DNA of 64,000 nt from Flexilinea flocculi (GTDB taxonomy: Bacteria; Chloroflexota; Anaerolineae; Anaerolineales; Anaerolineaceae), in contig NZ_DF968181.1 in the NCBI RefSeq assembly GCF_001192795.1, positions 1,664,974 through 1,728,973 of the forward strand, written 5' to 3'. Both the position numbers and the translations under genes were made by a program. Below the pieces are notes generated by a model. That model saw nothing but the letters and a program-made list of their open reading frames with translations. It made no database searches and was not told the DNA's origin. Below, piece after piece: positions 26,875 to 35,553 of this stretch; the stretch's first letter is position 1; the number at the start of each line of letters is the position of its first letter.

Positions 26875-26996
26875 CAGCATTTCGAAATATGGGAAGGAAT
26901 ATCCAATTTCGATTCACCAAAAAAAGACTATAAGTATCGCTTTTTCTCAGGTATATCAAGAAAAAAAGATACTTATTGTATTTTTTAAATTGAAGT
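26875..26996 (+). repeat. Dispersed hairpin repeat, copy 1 (degenerate right end)
   Basis: The left end CAGCATTTCGAAATATGG matches the family consensus. A central hairpin pairs ATAAGTATC (26930-26938) with GATACTTAT (26968-26976), with TTTTTCT/AGAAAAA inside. The right end is weakly conserved, so the boundary there is approximate. Confidence 0.55.
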
Positions 26997-27123
26997 CGTT
27001 AAGTTCAATGCTTTTCATGCATGATGTGAATATTTACGTACGGCTGAATGATTGAGGTTATTGTTTATTAATTATAGGGAATTTTCCGTATTTTTTGAAT
27101 TATCTTCAAAAAAGCTATTGAAT

Positions 27124-27158
27124 GGCTGAAAGAAGGGGAAATTCCCCTTCTTTCAGCC
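27124..27158 (-). terminator. Intra-operon hairpin downstream of the binding-protein gene
   Basis: GGCTGAAAGAAGGGGAA (27124-27140) is an exact inverted repeat of 27142-27158. Read on the minus strand it follows the binding-protein stop by about 12 nt, with a later T-run. It can cap the abundant binding-protein mRNA while allowing partial read-through to the permeases. Confidence 0.8.
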
Positions 27159-27170
27159 CATTTTTACATA

Positions 27171-28490
27171 TTATTTTGCAGGCCAGCCGGCATCAATTTC
27201 CTTAATTACAGTTTCGATGTCGGAACCAGTTACCAGATCAGTCATTCCTTTCCAGAAGGTTCCTGCGCCAACTGCAGCCGGCATCAGATCGGAACCATCA
27301 AATCGGAATGTTGATGCATTAGCAACCCATCCAGCAATCTTTGCATCGGTCGGATTGGCATACCAGGAAGGATCTGCATCTTTTCCAGGGAACATTGCGC
27401 CGCCCTGTCCAAGCCAGAATTTCAGGGATTCGCCATGGGAGAAGAATTCAAGGACAGCCTTGACTTCATCACGATCATGTCCTACGAACATACCATAGAT
27501 ATCGCCAGCGCCTAAATAGGGATTGCCCATTTCTGGATTAATCGGAGGCAGATAAAACACATCGTAATCAACACCCGGGGTAAGTCCTTCGGGGAAATAA
27601 GCCGTAATGAAGTTGCCCATACGATGCATCATACAACCATCAGTATCGTAGAATAATGGTTTTACAGATTCGCCAAAATTGGTTGAAGCAATTGCTTTTC
27701 TTCCACCATAGACAAATCCATCAGCAAACCATAAGTCGCTCAGAATCTGAATAGCATTTCGTACTTCTGGTGAATCGAATTTTAATTCGCCTTTGGTCCA
27801 TTTGTCATAGGTTTCGGGGGTAACAGTGCGCAGCATAATATCTTCGATCCAGTCAGTCGCAGGCCAACCGGTTGCGCCGCCTGATTCGATACCGATGCAC
27901 CATGGTGTTTCACCATCTTCCACCATTTGTTTTGAAAGAGCCATCATTTCATCCCAGGTTGTCGGAACTTCATATCCGGCTTCAGCCCAAACTGCCGGGC
28001 GATAGTATACCTGTGATTTTGCATTATTGCGTGCCCAGACACCGGCCATAATATCATTGCCATCTTTATCTTTGGCCATTGCCAGGTCAAGCCATGATTG
28101 GGAATAATTTTCTTTCAGCCAATCTTCGGAAATCGAATCACGAACATCCACCAGGTAACCACCGGCTGCAAGATTTGCCATCAAACCAGGCTGCGGGAAA
28201 TCAGCGATATCAGGAGCATTTCCGCCTTCTGCACGCATCTGAATGGTGGATTCAAAATCTTTATTACCAATGTATTGGATATCAATACCGGTCTTTTCTT
28301 CAAAATCCTTAATGGATTCTTCGAATAAGACCTGATCATTATCGATAAATGGGCCGTCAAAAATTACCGTTTTGCCTTTGAATTCACCTTCATAGGCACG
28401 CTCAAGATAGGTTTTATCCTGAGCAGAGACAGCAGCAGTAACGCCAAGTAACATTGCTGCTACCAACAACAGTGACAAAAACTTTTTCAT
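27171..28490 (-). CDS. Sugar ABC transporter substrate-binding protein (family 1, alpha-glucoside type)
   Basis: This 439-residue secreted binding protein has a clear signal peptide (MKKFLSLLLVAAMLLGVTAA, cleavage near VSAQ). The mature part reads KTVIFDGPFIDNDQVLFEES, ADFPQPGLMANLAAGGYLVD and AGYEVPTTWDEMMALSKQM, typical of CUT1 binding proteins of the AglE/maltose type. The ATG at 28490 is used because GGAGGAAAA precedes it and the signal peptide begins there; a longer frame from 28568 would place 26 polar residues before the signal. The linked TreS and amylosucrase genes suggest trehalose, maltose or sucrose as ligand, which is inference. Confidence 0.9.
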   Translation of the reverse strand: MKKFLSLLLVAAMLLGVTAAVSAQDKTYLERAYEGEFKGKTVIFDGPFIDNDQVLFEESIKDFEEKTGIDIQYIGNKDFESTIQMRAEGGNAPDIADFPQPGLMANLAAGGYLVDVRDSISEDWLKENYSQSWLDLAMAKDKDGNDIMAGVWARNNAKSQVYYRPAVWAEAGYEVPTTWDEMMALSKQMVEDGETPWCIGIESGGATGWPATDWIEDIMLRTVTPETYDKWTKGELKFDSPEVRNAIQILSDLWFADGFVYGGRKAIASTNFGESVKPLFYDTDGCMMHRMGNFITAYFPEGLTPGVDYDVFYLPPINPEMGNPYLGAGDIYGMFVGHDRDEVKAVLEFFSHGESLKFWLGQGGAMFPGKDADPSWYANPTDAKIAGWVANASTFRFDGSDLMPAAVGAGTFWKGMTDLVTGSDIETVIKEIDAGWPAK

Positions 28491-28513
28491 TTTTCCTCCA
28501 AAAAGATTTATAT

Positions 28514-28532
28514 ATTCCGAAAATATCGGAAT
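28514..28532. promoter_or_regulatory. Inverted repeat in the binding-protein leader
   Basis: ATTCCG-AAAATAT-CGGAAT lies between the lacI-type gene and the binding-protein gene, shortly upstream of the latter's ribosome site. It could be an operator for the adjacent LacI-family regulator or a small mRNA hairpin. It lacks the usual central CG of LacI-family operators. Confidence 0.35.
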
Positions 28533-28545
28533 TCTTTCCCTGATT

Positions 28546-29541
28546 TTATGTGGTCTCCCTTTGAACAATTTCTAATGGAAGCCTCACATGTTGAAGCGGC
28601 CTTTTGGGGTCTTTCATTCGACTTGTCAAAAGATCCACCGCAATTCTGCCGCTTTGATCAAGATTCTGCCGAATAGTTGTCAATCCGACATAATCAGCAA
28701 AATCAATATCATCAAAACCAATCACCGCAACATCTTCGGGAATCCGAATTCCGGATTCTTTCGCTGCTCTTAGAATACCTAATGCTTCCAAATCGGCTGT
28801 AGCAAAAATTGCATCCGGAAAATCGCCTGATTTAAAAACTTCTATAAATCTTTGATAGGTACCTTTAATTTCACAAGGAACATCAAAAATATATTTATCT
28901 TCAAGTTTTTGATTGTTACGACTTAACTCGTAACGAAAGCCTTCCATTCTTGGCAATATTGGGAAAACGCTGTAATCCGGCTTTGATAACTCACAAACAA
29001 TTCCAAATTTTTTATGGCCTTTTTTTAACAAATGGTCAGCTGCAATCACACCGCCTTGCCAATCATCGATAGTGACACAGTTGGCATATGGTGAAAGGTA
29101 TTCAATCATTACCATTTCGATTTGACAATCAAAAATTCTTTGAATCTGTTTTTCAGTGAATGGGAGCGATAATGTAATAATTCCGTCCAATTTGTTTAGT
29201 TCTAAAGTCTCAATAAAATGGTCCATCTGATTTTTCGATGATACTGTATAGACCTGCAATTCATAATTGCGACCGGCTAATGCAGCAGCAATACCCCTTA
29301 ATCGCTGCACGAAAGAATTTGCTGTAAAGTGCGGGGCACAAACACAAATCCGTTTGACATCTTTCGTCGTTCGCAAACGGGCTTCCAGCAGAGGATGATA
29401 ATCAAGTTCTCGAATTGCTTTCTCTACCAACTCTCGTTTTGAAGAATTCACTTTTCCGGGATTGTTCAGTACACGAGAAACAGTCGCTGTACTGACGCCG
29501 GCTTTTCGTGAAACATCATAGATCGTTGGAGCTTTGGCCAT
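28546..29541 (-). CDS. LacI-family transcriptional regulator of the alpha-glucoside cluster
   Basis: This 331-residue LacI/GalR protein has an N-terminal HTH and hinge (TIYDVSRKAGVSTATVSRVL, then LNNPGKVNSSKRELVEKAIR) and a periplasmic-binding-like sugar domain ending FDDIDFADYVGLTTIRQ. It lies immediately upstream of the binding-protein gene on the same strand, so it most likely represses the transporter/treS/amylosucrase genes until an alpha-glucoside binds. The gap to the binding-protein gene is only 55 bp, which suggests co-transcription or a short internal promoter. Confidence 0.93.
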   Translation of the reverse strand: MAKAPTIYDVSRKAGVSTATVSRVLNNPGKVNSSKRELVEKAIRELDYHPLLEARLRTTKDVKRICVCAPHFTANSFVQRLRGIAAALAGRNYELQVYTVSSKNQMDHFIETLELNKLDGIITLSLPFTEKQIQRIFDCQIEMVMIEYLSPYANCVTIDDWQGGVIAADHLLKKGHKKFGIVCELSKPDYSVFPILPRMEGFRYELSRNNQKLEDKYIFDVPCEIKGTYQRFIEVFKSGDFPDAIFATADLEALGILRAAKESGIRIPEDVAVIGFDDIDFADYVGLTTIRQNLDQSGRIAVDLLTSRMKDPKRPLQHVRLPLEIVQRETT

Positions 29542-29610
29542 TTGAAAATACCCACCTGGTATATTTCTGAAAAAATTTTTCTCTGAAGTCGCGTTATGTA
29601 ACTGCTTTCA

Positions 29611-29639
29611 TTGTAACTTATTACAGTTAAGATTATCTT
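29611..29639 (+). promoter_or_regulatory. Candidate promoter for the radical-SAM pair
   Basis: TTGTAA (29611-29616) and TATCTT (29634-29639) are 17 bp apart; a second -10-like TATAAT lies at 29639-29644. The TGTAA-CTTA-TTACA inverted repeat overlaps the -35, but lacks the central CG of LacI sites. Weak support. Confidence 0.35.
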
Positions 29640-29784
29640 ATAATTGATAAATGGTCAATTTGAAATTACGCTAAAAACCTGTAAAGTTACAAATATCATA
29701 CGCGTTGATGACATTTGTAAAACTGATTTCATATATTTTTTTACGCTTTCATCATTTGAATCCTTTAAGAAAGGCTGCCATTCC

Positions 29785-31674
29785 TTGAATTCAAAAGAAA
29801 TTGAAGAACAATTAGACCAGTTTTTATTAAAAGTACAGAAACCCGGCCGATATGTCGGCGGTGAATTTAATTCAGTACATAAAAATCCAGATACCATCAA
29901 GACCAGAATTGCTCTGGCATTTCCCGATATATATGATCTGGGTGTCCCCAATTTGGGCTTGTCCATTTTTTATGATCAACTCAACCAGATGGATAACGTT
30001 TGGGCAGAGCGTACCTACCTGCCATGGGAAGATATGGAAATGGAGATGCGAAACAGAAATATCCCGCTTTATACGCTGGAAAGCAAGACTCCACTCGATA
30101 AAATGGATATTATCGGAATTACGATCCCATACGAATCGCTATATACCAATGTATTAAATTTACTGGATCTGGCACAGATCCCGATTTTTTCCAAAGATCG
30201 TTCGGAAGGGTATCCTTTGATTATTGCTGGAGGGCACTCCACCTTCAATCCGGAACCGATGTCGGCATTTATTGACGTTTTTGTGATTGGGGAAGGGGAG
30301 GAGGTAATTACAGATATTATACGGATCTATCAGTTATGGAAATCGTTAAGTAAGCCTAAGTTTGAATTGCTACACGAAATTTCGCAACTTGAAGGGGTTT
30401 ACATTCCAGCCTTTTATGAACCGGAATATCATGCGGATGGTACGTTAGCCAGGCTGAACCCTCTTTATCCCGATGTAAAACAAAAAATCAGAAAAAGAAT
30501 CGTACCCATTCTTCCTCCACCGCCAAAACATTTTGTGGTTCCTCTGATTGATGTCGTTCAGAATCGTGTAGCGATCGAAATTATGCGCGGTTGTACCAGA
30601 GGATGTCGTTTTTGTCAGGCAGGTTTTGTTACCAGACCGGTTCGTGAGCGCCCGCTCGAGCAAATTATTGAATCAATTGAAACATCCGTCAATGAAACCG
30701 GGCATGAAGAAATTGCATTATTATCGCTTTCATCATCTGACTACACGCAAATCCAATCGCTTGTTTCGAAATTACATGATATCTATAACAAACGCAAACT
30801 GAACATATCACTACCCTCGCTGCGCATTGACACGGTATCCGTGGATATTCTGGAACAACTGCGTGGAAGCAGATTCAGTGGATTTACCTTGGCGCCGGAA
30901 GCAGCTTCAGAAAAAATTAAACACACGATCAATAAACATATTTCTGAAGATCAGCTGTTGGAAACCGTCGATATGATATTCAGCCACGGCTGGCAGACGA
31001 TCAAGCTGTATTTTATGATCGGTCTTCCTGAAGAAACATTGGATGATGTACAAGCGATTGCAGATTTGTGTATTAAGGTTATTAAAATTGGCAGGAAGCA
31101 TATAGGCAAACGATCCCAATTGAATCTGGGAATTTCCACATTTGTTCCAAAACCGCATACACCATTTCAATGGGCAAAAGCGGATGATCCAGAAAAAATT
31201 CTTGAAAAACAAAAGCTATTAAAAGATGCGCTCTCCACACCTGGGATTAAAATTACCTGGTCACAGTCAGATATTACTATGTTTGAATCCTGGTCATCTC
31301 GTGGAGATCGACGTCAATCGTCGGTCATTTATCGAGCCTGGCAGTTGGGAGCCAAATTTGATGCATGGCAGGATCATTTTCATAAAGAAGCCTGGATTCA
31401 AGCGTTTGAGGAAAACCATCTCGACCCCAATTTCTATATTCACCGGGAACGAAGTGAAAATGAAGTGTTTCCCTGGGATCACATTGATACAGGCGTTTCA
31501 AAGAAAATCTTGCGAAAGGAATATGAGCTCAGTCTGAAAGGCGAACTGCGGGAAGATTGCAGAAATGGCTGCTATGGCTGCGGCATCAATCAATCTTTTG
31601 CAGCAATTCGGGCAGAGAGTCCAGACGCAAAATGGTTCTGCCCATCCATCGCTACCCGCCATTCGGAGGATTAA
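29785..31674 (+). CDS. B12-binding-like radical SAM protein, TIGR03960 family
   Basis: This protein of about 629 residues matches the TIGR03960 radical-SAM family. It starts near the family-typical FLLKVQKPGRYVGGEFNSVHK. An N-terminal cobalamin-binding-like Rossmann part follows (ALAFPDIYDLGVPNLGL, AGGHSTFNPEPMSAFIDVF). The radical-SAM core has the cluster motif CTRGCRFCQAG, and a cysteine pair lies near the end (CRNGCYGCGINQSF). The family's reaction is unknown; it almost always co-occurs with the TIGR03936 protein, as here. The TTG at 29785 best fits homologous starts. The open frame extends upstream to 29644, but that part overlaps the presumed promoter. Confidence 0.85.
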   Translation: MNSKEIEEQLDQFLLKVQKPGRYVGGEFNSVHKNPDTIKTRIALAFPDIYDLGVPNLGLSIFYDQLNQMDNVWAERTYLPWEDMEMEMRNRNIPLYTLESKTPLDKMDIIGITIPYESLYTNVLNLLDLAQIPIFSKDRSEGYPLIIAGGHSTFNPEPMSAFIDVFVIGEGEEVITDIIRIYQLWKSLSKPKFELLHEISQLEGVYIPAFYEPEYHADGTLARLNPLYPDVKQKIRKRIVPILPPPPKHFVVPLIDVVQNRVAIEIMRGCTRGCRFCQAGFVTRPVRERPLEQIIESIETSVNETGHEEIALLSLSSSDYTQIQSLVSKLHDIYNKRKLNISLPSLRIDTVSVDILEQLRGSRFSGFTLAPEAASEKIKHTINKHISEDQLLETVDMIFSHGWQTIKLYFMIGLPEETLDDVQAIADLCIKVIKIGRKHIGKRSQLNLGISTFVPKPHTPFQWAKADDPEKILEKQKLLKDALSTPGIKITWSQSDITMFESWSSRGDRRQSSVIYRAWQLGAKFDAWQDHFHKEAWIQAFEENHLDPNFYIHRERSENEVFPWDHIDTGVSKKILRKEYELSLKGELREDCRNGCYGCGINQSFAAIRAESPDAKWFCPSIATRHSED

Positions 31675-31678
31675 TATA

Positions 31679-32335
31679 ATGAATCGCTATCGAATTACTT
31701 ATCAAAAGACTGGCCCCCTCCGGTATATCAGCCATTTAGATCTGCAAAAAATTTGGATCCGCACACTTTTAAGAGCAAAAATTCCATTGGCTTATACGCA
31801 AGGCTTTCATCCGGTACCGAAGATATCTCCAGGTTGGCCGCTTGCTCTGGGATGGAACGGATTTGGAGAAATGATTGACCTCTGGTTCGATTTTGATAAT
31901 ATCAATCCGAACTATGAAATAACCGAAAAGAATTTGTCGGACAGAATTAATCAAAATGCTCCGCAAGGACTGAATATTGTGAATCTGCAATTAATTCCTA
32001 TATATTCACCAGCGTTAACAACCATAACGCAAAGCGCTGTCTATGAAATTAACTTTTTTACTCAAATTTCTCCAGATGAGCTTCGGATAAAGATGGAAGC
32101 CTTGTTTGCAACTCCATCGATCATTCGAAGTCGTAGAAATAAACCTTATGACCTGAAGCCCTTGATTGAAGAATATTCTTTTAACCAAGAGCAAGATATA
32201 AATACGATTATGAAAATTCAGATGGCTGCAAGAGATTCTGCGATGGGACGCCCGGATGAAGTTGTCGATGCCTTGGGATTAAATTTCGATCAAATTCGTT
32301 ATTCAAGATTATGTTTCATATTAGCATCTTCCTAA
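31679..32335 (+). CDS. TIGR03936 radical-SAM-associated protein (DUF2344)
   Basis: This 218-residue protein of the DUF2344/TIGR03936 family starts MNRYRITYQKTGPLRYISHLDL and has the conserved RAKIPLAYTQGFHPVPKIS. In other bacteria this domain is sometimes fused to the TIGR03960 radical-SAM protein. Here it follows it by 4 bp with its own ribosome site (CGGAGGATTAATA). The role is unknown; association with tRNA/rRNA-processing genes in related genomes suggests RNA modification. Two tRNA genes lie directly downstream. Confidence 0.88.
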   Translation: MNRYRITYQKTGPLRYISHLDLQKIWIRTLLRAKIPLAYTQGFHPVPKISPGWPLALGWNGFGEMIDLWFDFDNINPNYEITEKNLSDRINQNAPQGLNIVNLQLIPIYSPALTTITQSAVYEINFFTQISPDELRIKMEALFATPSIIRSRRNKPYDLKPLIEEYSFNQEQDINTIMKIQMAARDSAMGRPDEVVDALGLNFDQIRYSRLCFILASS

Positions 32336-32402
32336 AAAACGGTTTTCATAGGAAACTGCCCCATAGTATTTCTGCACTTTACGAATGATAAATACTATTG
32401 TT

Positions 32403-32482
32403 AGTCATCCGAAATATGGATAAGACAAATAGCGAGAGAAAATATATTTTTGCTGTATTTTTTTCCAAATTTCGAATCACTG
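32403..32482 (+). repeat. Dispersed hairpin repeat, copy 2 (short form)
   Basis: The left end reads AGTCATCCGAAATATGG and the right end CCAAATTTCGAATCACTG, inverted to each other with few mismatches. The internal part is short and A/T-rich with a TTTTTGCTG apex-like segment. It lies between the DUF2344 gene and tRNA-Arg. Confidence 0.65.
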
Positions 32483-32512
32483 ATGAAACAGTGGTAAAAT
32501 AGATTTCGTTAT

Positions 32513-32584
32513 GCGCCTATAGTGAAATGGACATCACGTTACCCTCCGGAGGTAGAAGTCTGAGTTCGAGTCTCAGTAGGCGCA
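32513..32584 (+). tRNA. tRNA-Arg (anticodon CCG)
   Basis: The cloverleaf has acceptor GCGCCTA/TAGGCGC, anticodon stem TTACC/GGTAG with loop CTCCGGA (anticodon CCG), and T arm CTGAG-TTCGAGT-CTCAG. The discriminator is A and CCA is not encoded. Confidence 0.95.
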
Positions 32585-32737
32585 CAGATAGCATTTGGTG
32601 ATAAATTCCTGATTTTCAAGCTACATATTCTCTCTTAAACAAATTGATTTTTAGCTCATGAATTTATATATTGCATATAAATATGGGGTAAAATATATTG
32701 CCTGAAGAAATTGGGGTAGAAAAACGTTGAAAATTTT

Positions 32738-32819
32738 GGGGGAGTGCTGGAATTGGCAGACAGGCATGACTTAGGATCATGTGCCAAAAGGCATGAGGGT
32801 TCGAGCCCCTCCTTCCCTA
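32738..32819 (+). tRNA. tRNA-Leu (anticodon UAG)
   Basis: A class II tRNA of 82 nt. Acceptor GGGGGAG pairs with CTTCCCT using two G-U pairs. The anticodon stem CATGA/TCATG has loop CTTAGGA (anticodon TAG). A long variable arm (TGCC-AAAA-GGCA) and T arm GAGGG-TTCGAGC-CCCTC are present. CCA is not encoded. Confidence 0.95.
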
Positions 32820-32877
32820 CTCCGAATCGAAGGTGGGATTATCAAAAAATATTTGTAATGAAATAAGGAAAACCATC

Positions 32878-34317
32878 GTGAAAATTGAATCACAAAAACT
32901 TGAAAATCATGAGACCAAAATCATTGTTGAGGTCAGCGCTGAAGAATTTGAACCATTGAAAATTCAAGCTGCCAGGAAAATTGCGGGTCAAGCAAAAATT
33001 GCAGGTTTCCGTCCAGGCAAAGCGCCTTATGAAATTATTCGCAGAAATTATGGTGATCAAGCAATTGAACAAGAAGCTCTCGATATTCTACTGGAAAAAC
33101 AATATGAACAGATTCTGAAAGAAGCATCGATTGAACCAGGCGGAATGGGAAAATTGGATAAGATTGAGCAGATTGCTCCTCCAAAATTTAGCATCATTGT
33201 TCCGCTGGCGCCTTCTGTCAATTTGAATTCCTATCGGGATGTTCGCGAAGATTTCGTTGAGCCTGAATTAACTGAGACTGAAGTTGCCAATGCAATTGAA
33301 GAGTTAAAAAAGCCATTTGCAGTTGCTGAACCGATTGATGCCCCTGCTGCTGAAGGTCATACCGCATACGTTTTAATAAAAGCTGAAATAGAAGATCCTG
33401 AAGCAGAATCGGGTTCAAGAGATCTGATTAAAGAGATGCCCTATGAATTCGTCATCGGTCAGGATACAGATGAAGAAAATTCATGGCCTTTTGCAGGTTT
33501 TACAAAAAATCTTTTAGGAAAAGAAGCAGGTCAGATCATCACAACAGAGTATGTATATCCTGAAGATACTCTCATTGAGTCATTGAAAGGGAAAAAAGCT
33601 GTTTTCACGACCACTATTCAAAGTATCAAAAAACTTGTATTACCTGCAGATGATCTTGAATTTACGAAAAATTATGGGGAATTTGATTCTTATGAAGCCT
33701 TCGTTGAAGATGTAAAGAAGCGGCTTCTAATCCAGAAAAATCATCTTTATGAAGATGAATTCATTGATAAAGTATTATCAAAAATTATTGACCAGTCCGA
33801 TATCCAATTCAGCCTTGATACACTTGAACAAGAAGTAAACGATATGGTTGAAGATTTGAAACACAGGCTCAGTCATCAGAATCTGGATCTTGACACCTAT
33901 CTCAAGCTGAAGAAAACAGACATGGAGAAATTCCTCAATGAAGAAATAAAACCAAACGCTGAAAATCAATTAAAACGCCGCCTGGTTATTGAAAAATTTG
34001 CTTCTGAGGAAAAGATACAGATCAACTTTGACAAGTTTAAGGAAGCAATTGCTTCTCTTGAAAAATCAGCAGCAAAAGAATTGCAGTTAGCAAAGACAAA
34101 AAAAGATAAGGCCGAAATTACCAACCGAATTACAACAACTGCAATGAATCAGACTTACTCGGACGCCATTTTTGAAAGATTGATTTCAATTGCAAAAGGT
34201 GAGAATCCCGCCATTGAGTCAGACCACACGGATAAGAACCTGGATGAATCGGCGCTTGTCAAATCAGAAGAACTTATAACTCCGGAAGCGACTGATAACT
34301 CTTCAAGCGAGGAATAA
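32878..34317 (+). CDS. tig: Trigger factor (ribosome-associated chaperone/isomerase)
   Basis: This 479-residue trigger factor has an N-terminal ribosome-binding domain (KIIVEVSAEEFEPLKIQAAR, then the signature AGFRPGKAPYEIIRRNYG), a PPIase-like middle domain and a helical C-terminal chaperone domain, followed by an acidic tail. I take the GTG at 32878, preceded by AAGGAAAA, which gives the usual short lead MKIESQKLENHETKI. An open frame back to 32833 runs close to the tRNA-Leu. As in many bacteria clpP is the next gene; clpX is not in the window. Confidence 0.95.
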   Translation: MKIESQKLENHETKIIVEVSAEEFEPLKIQAARKIAGQAKIAGFRPGKAPYEIIRRNYGDQAIEQEALDILLEKQYEQILKEASIEPGGMGKLDKIEQIAPPKFSIIVPLAPSVNLNSYRDVREDFVEPELTETEVANAIEELKKPFAVAEPIDAPAAEGHTAYVLIKAEIEDPEAESGSRDLIKEMPYEFVIGQDTDEENSWPFAGFTKNLLGKEAGQIITTEYVYPEDTLIESLKGKKAVFTTTIQSIKKLVLPADDLEFTKNYGEFDSYEAFVEDVKKRLLIQKNHLYEDEFIDKVLSKIIDQSDIQFSLDTLEQEVNDMVEDLKHRLSHQNLDLDTYLKLKKTDMEKFLNEEIKPNAENQLKRRLVIEKFASEEKIQINFDKFKEAIASLEKSAAKELQLAKTKKDKAEITNRITTTAMNQTYSDAIFERLISIAKGENPAIESDHTDKNLDESALVKSEELITPEATDNSSSEE

Positions 34318-34365
34318 TTGAACGAATGATCGTTTTTCAATCATTCGAATTCAAAAAGAAGACAA

Positions 34366-34400
34366 CAAAAACGGCTGGAAACACCATGCCGTTTTTGTTT
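34366..34400 (+). terminator. Terminator after tig
   Basis: AAAACGGC pairs with GCCGTTTT (34367-34374 with 34388-34395) and is followed by TGTTT. A second small hairpin, CGAATGAT/ATCATTCG, lies just before it at 34323-34347. Confidence 0.75.
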
Positions 34401-34524
34401 CTAACAAATTTCTATTATGTTTCACCCTGTAATCATGATAAGATTGTTCGAAGAAAAAAGCTGTGATTTGAAACCAGTTTAATCGATTTCTTAGAGATTA
34501 TTCTTTAGAAAGGGCTCAGGAAAA

Positions 34525-35127
34525 ATGAAAACGCCTTTAAATACTGTCGTTCCGATGGTTGTGGAGGGAAGCGGATATGGGGAACGCTCTTATGATATTT
34601 TTTCACTACTTCTAAAAGAACGAATCATTTTTTTAGGGACTCAAATTGATTCTCAGATTTCCAATCTGATTATTGCTCAATTGTTATATCTTAGCCGAGA
34701 AGATCCGGAACGGGATATTCAATTTTATATCAATTCTCCAGGTGGATCAGTTTATGAAGGATTGGCTATTTATGACACAATGCAAATGATCCCGAATGTG
34801 ATCAATACGGTTGCATGTGGAGTAACCGCTTCCTTCGGCACAGTTCTTTTAACTGCGGGCACCAAAGGACACCGTTTTGCATTACCGAACGCAACAATCC
34901 ATATGCATCAACCATTGGGTGGTGTTGAAGGACAGGCTTCAGATATTGAAATTCAAGCCAAAGAAATTCTAAGGCTTAAAGCCGATTTGTCCAATATCAT
35001 GGCAAAACATACTGGACAGTCCTATGAAACCATCTTGCATGATACGGACAGAGATCGTTATTTCACCGCACCAGAGGCGATGGAGTACGGTTTAATTGAT
35101 AAAGTTCTTGAATCGAATAAAATTTAA
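34525..35127 (+). CDS. clpP: ATP-dependent Clp protease proteolytic subunit
   Basis: This 200-residue serine peptidase forms the ClpP barrel. The start is VPMVVEGSGYGERSYDIFS; oxyanion and active-site segments are YINSPGGSVYEGLAIYD, the catalytic serine in CGVTASFGTVLL, and the catalytic histidine in ATIHMHQPLGG. GVTASFG replaces the common GQAASMG around the serine. It needs a ClpX or ClpC partner, not seen here. AAAGGGCTCAGG precedes the ATG. It ends in its own terminator. Confidence 0.96.
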   Translation: MKTPLNTVVPMVVEGSGYGERSYDIFSLLLKERIIFLGTQIDSQISNLIIAQLLYLSREDPERDIQFYINSPGGSVYEGLAIYDTMQMIPNVINTVACGVTASFGTVLLTAGTKGHRFALPNATIHMHQPLGGVEGQASDIEIQAKEILRLKADLSNIMAKHTGQSYETILHDTDRDRYFTAPEAMEYGLIDKVLESNKI

Positions 35128-35143
35128 GTATCGGATTTGTATT

Positions 35144-35178
35144 AAAAAGCTGTTCTTTTTAGAACAGCTTTTTATTTT
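35144..35178 (+). terminator. Terminator after clpP
   Basis: AAAAAGCTGTTCT pairs exactly with AGAACAGCTTTTT around TTTT, followed by ATTTT. Confidence 0.9.
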
Positions 35179-35244
35179 AAGTTATCAGATTATCGATTGA
35201 TTCGAATTTTAAGTAATAATTTCGAATTTCAAGAATATTTTTTA

Positions 35245-35364
35245 GCAAATCGAAATATGGATTAACCTGTTGAATAAAAAGAGTAAATATGTAGTTCTCA
35301 TGGTTTTACGCTAAGCGTAAAACCATGAGAACTACATGAATTCTTTTCATATTTCAAATTGATA
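35245..35364 (+). repeat. Dispersed hairpin repeat, copy 3 (perfect central hairpin)
   Basis: Ends are GCAAATCGAAATATGG and CATATTTCAAATTGAT. The centre is an exact 21-bp hairpin (35291-35311 with 35315-35335, loop TAA) with apex TTTTACGC-TAA-GCGTAAAA, extended by AT/AT outside. The hairpin arms differ from those of other copies. Confidence 0.75.
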
Positions 35365-35553
35365 ATTATTATCATTGAAATCGTGAGGGGAAGCGATATC
35401 GAGATATAATAGTTTTTCTTGTTTATTAGCAGTATCATCGATATGAAGCCGAAAATACATATCCATGATCGTCTCTCATCAATTATTGAGAAAATTTTAT
35501 AAATTGAAGTTTTACTCAAGATCGAATTACAACAGTCAGGAATATTGTCTGGA

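Larger units (their letters stand above)
26798..27170. other. Long gap between binding-protein and permease genes
   Basis: This 373-bp stretch holds the terminator-like hairpin of the binding-protein gene (27124-27158) and one copy of the dispersed hairpin repeat (26875-26996). The remainder is AT-rich with no ORF that I can support. Confidence 0.6.
35128..35553. other. Intergenic region holding a terminator and a dispersed repeat
   Basis: This 426-bp gap between clpP and the HAD gene contains the clpP terminator (35144-35178), a partial left box ATTCGAATTTT near 35199, a full repeat copy (35245-35364), and an AT-rich remainder. A 73-codon minus-strand frame here runs through the repeat hairpin and is not supported. 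Confidence 0.6.

Noticed and set aside
29611-29626. LacI operator upstream of the radical-SAM pair
   Set aside because: TGTAACTTATTACA is palindromic but lacks the central CG, and the downstream genes are not sugar genes.
35298-35519. 73-codon minus-strand hydrophobic ORF
   Set aside because: It reads through the repeat hairpin, starts at a TTG without a ribosome site, and its hydrophobicity follows from AT-rich codons.
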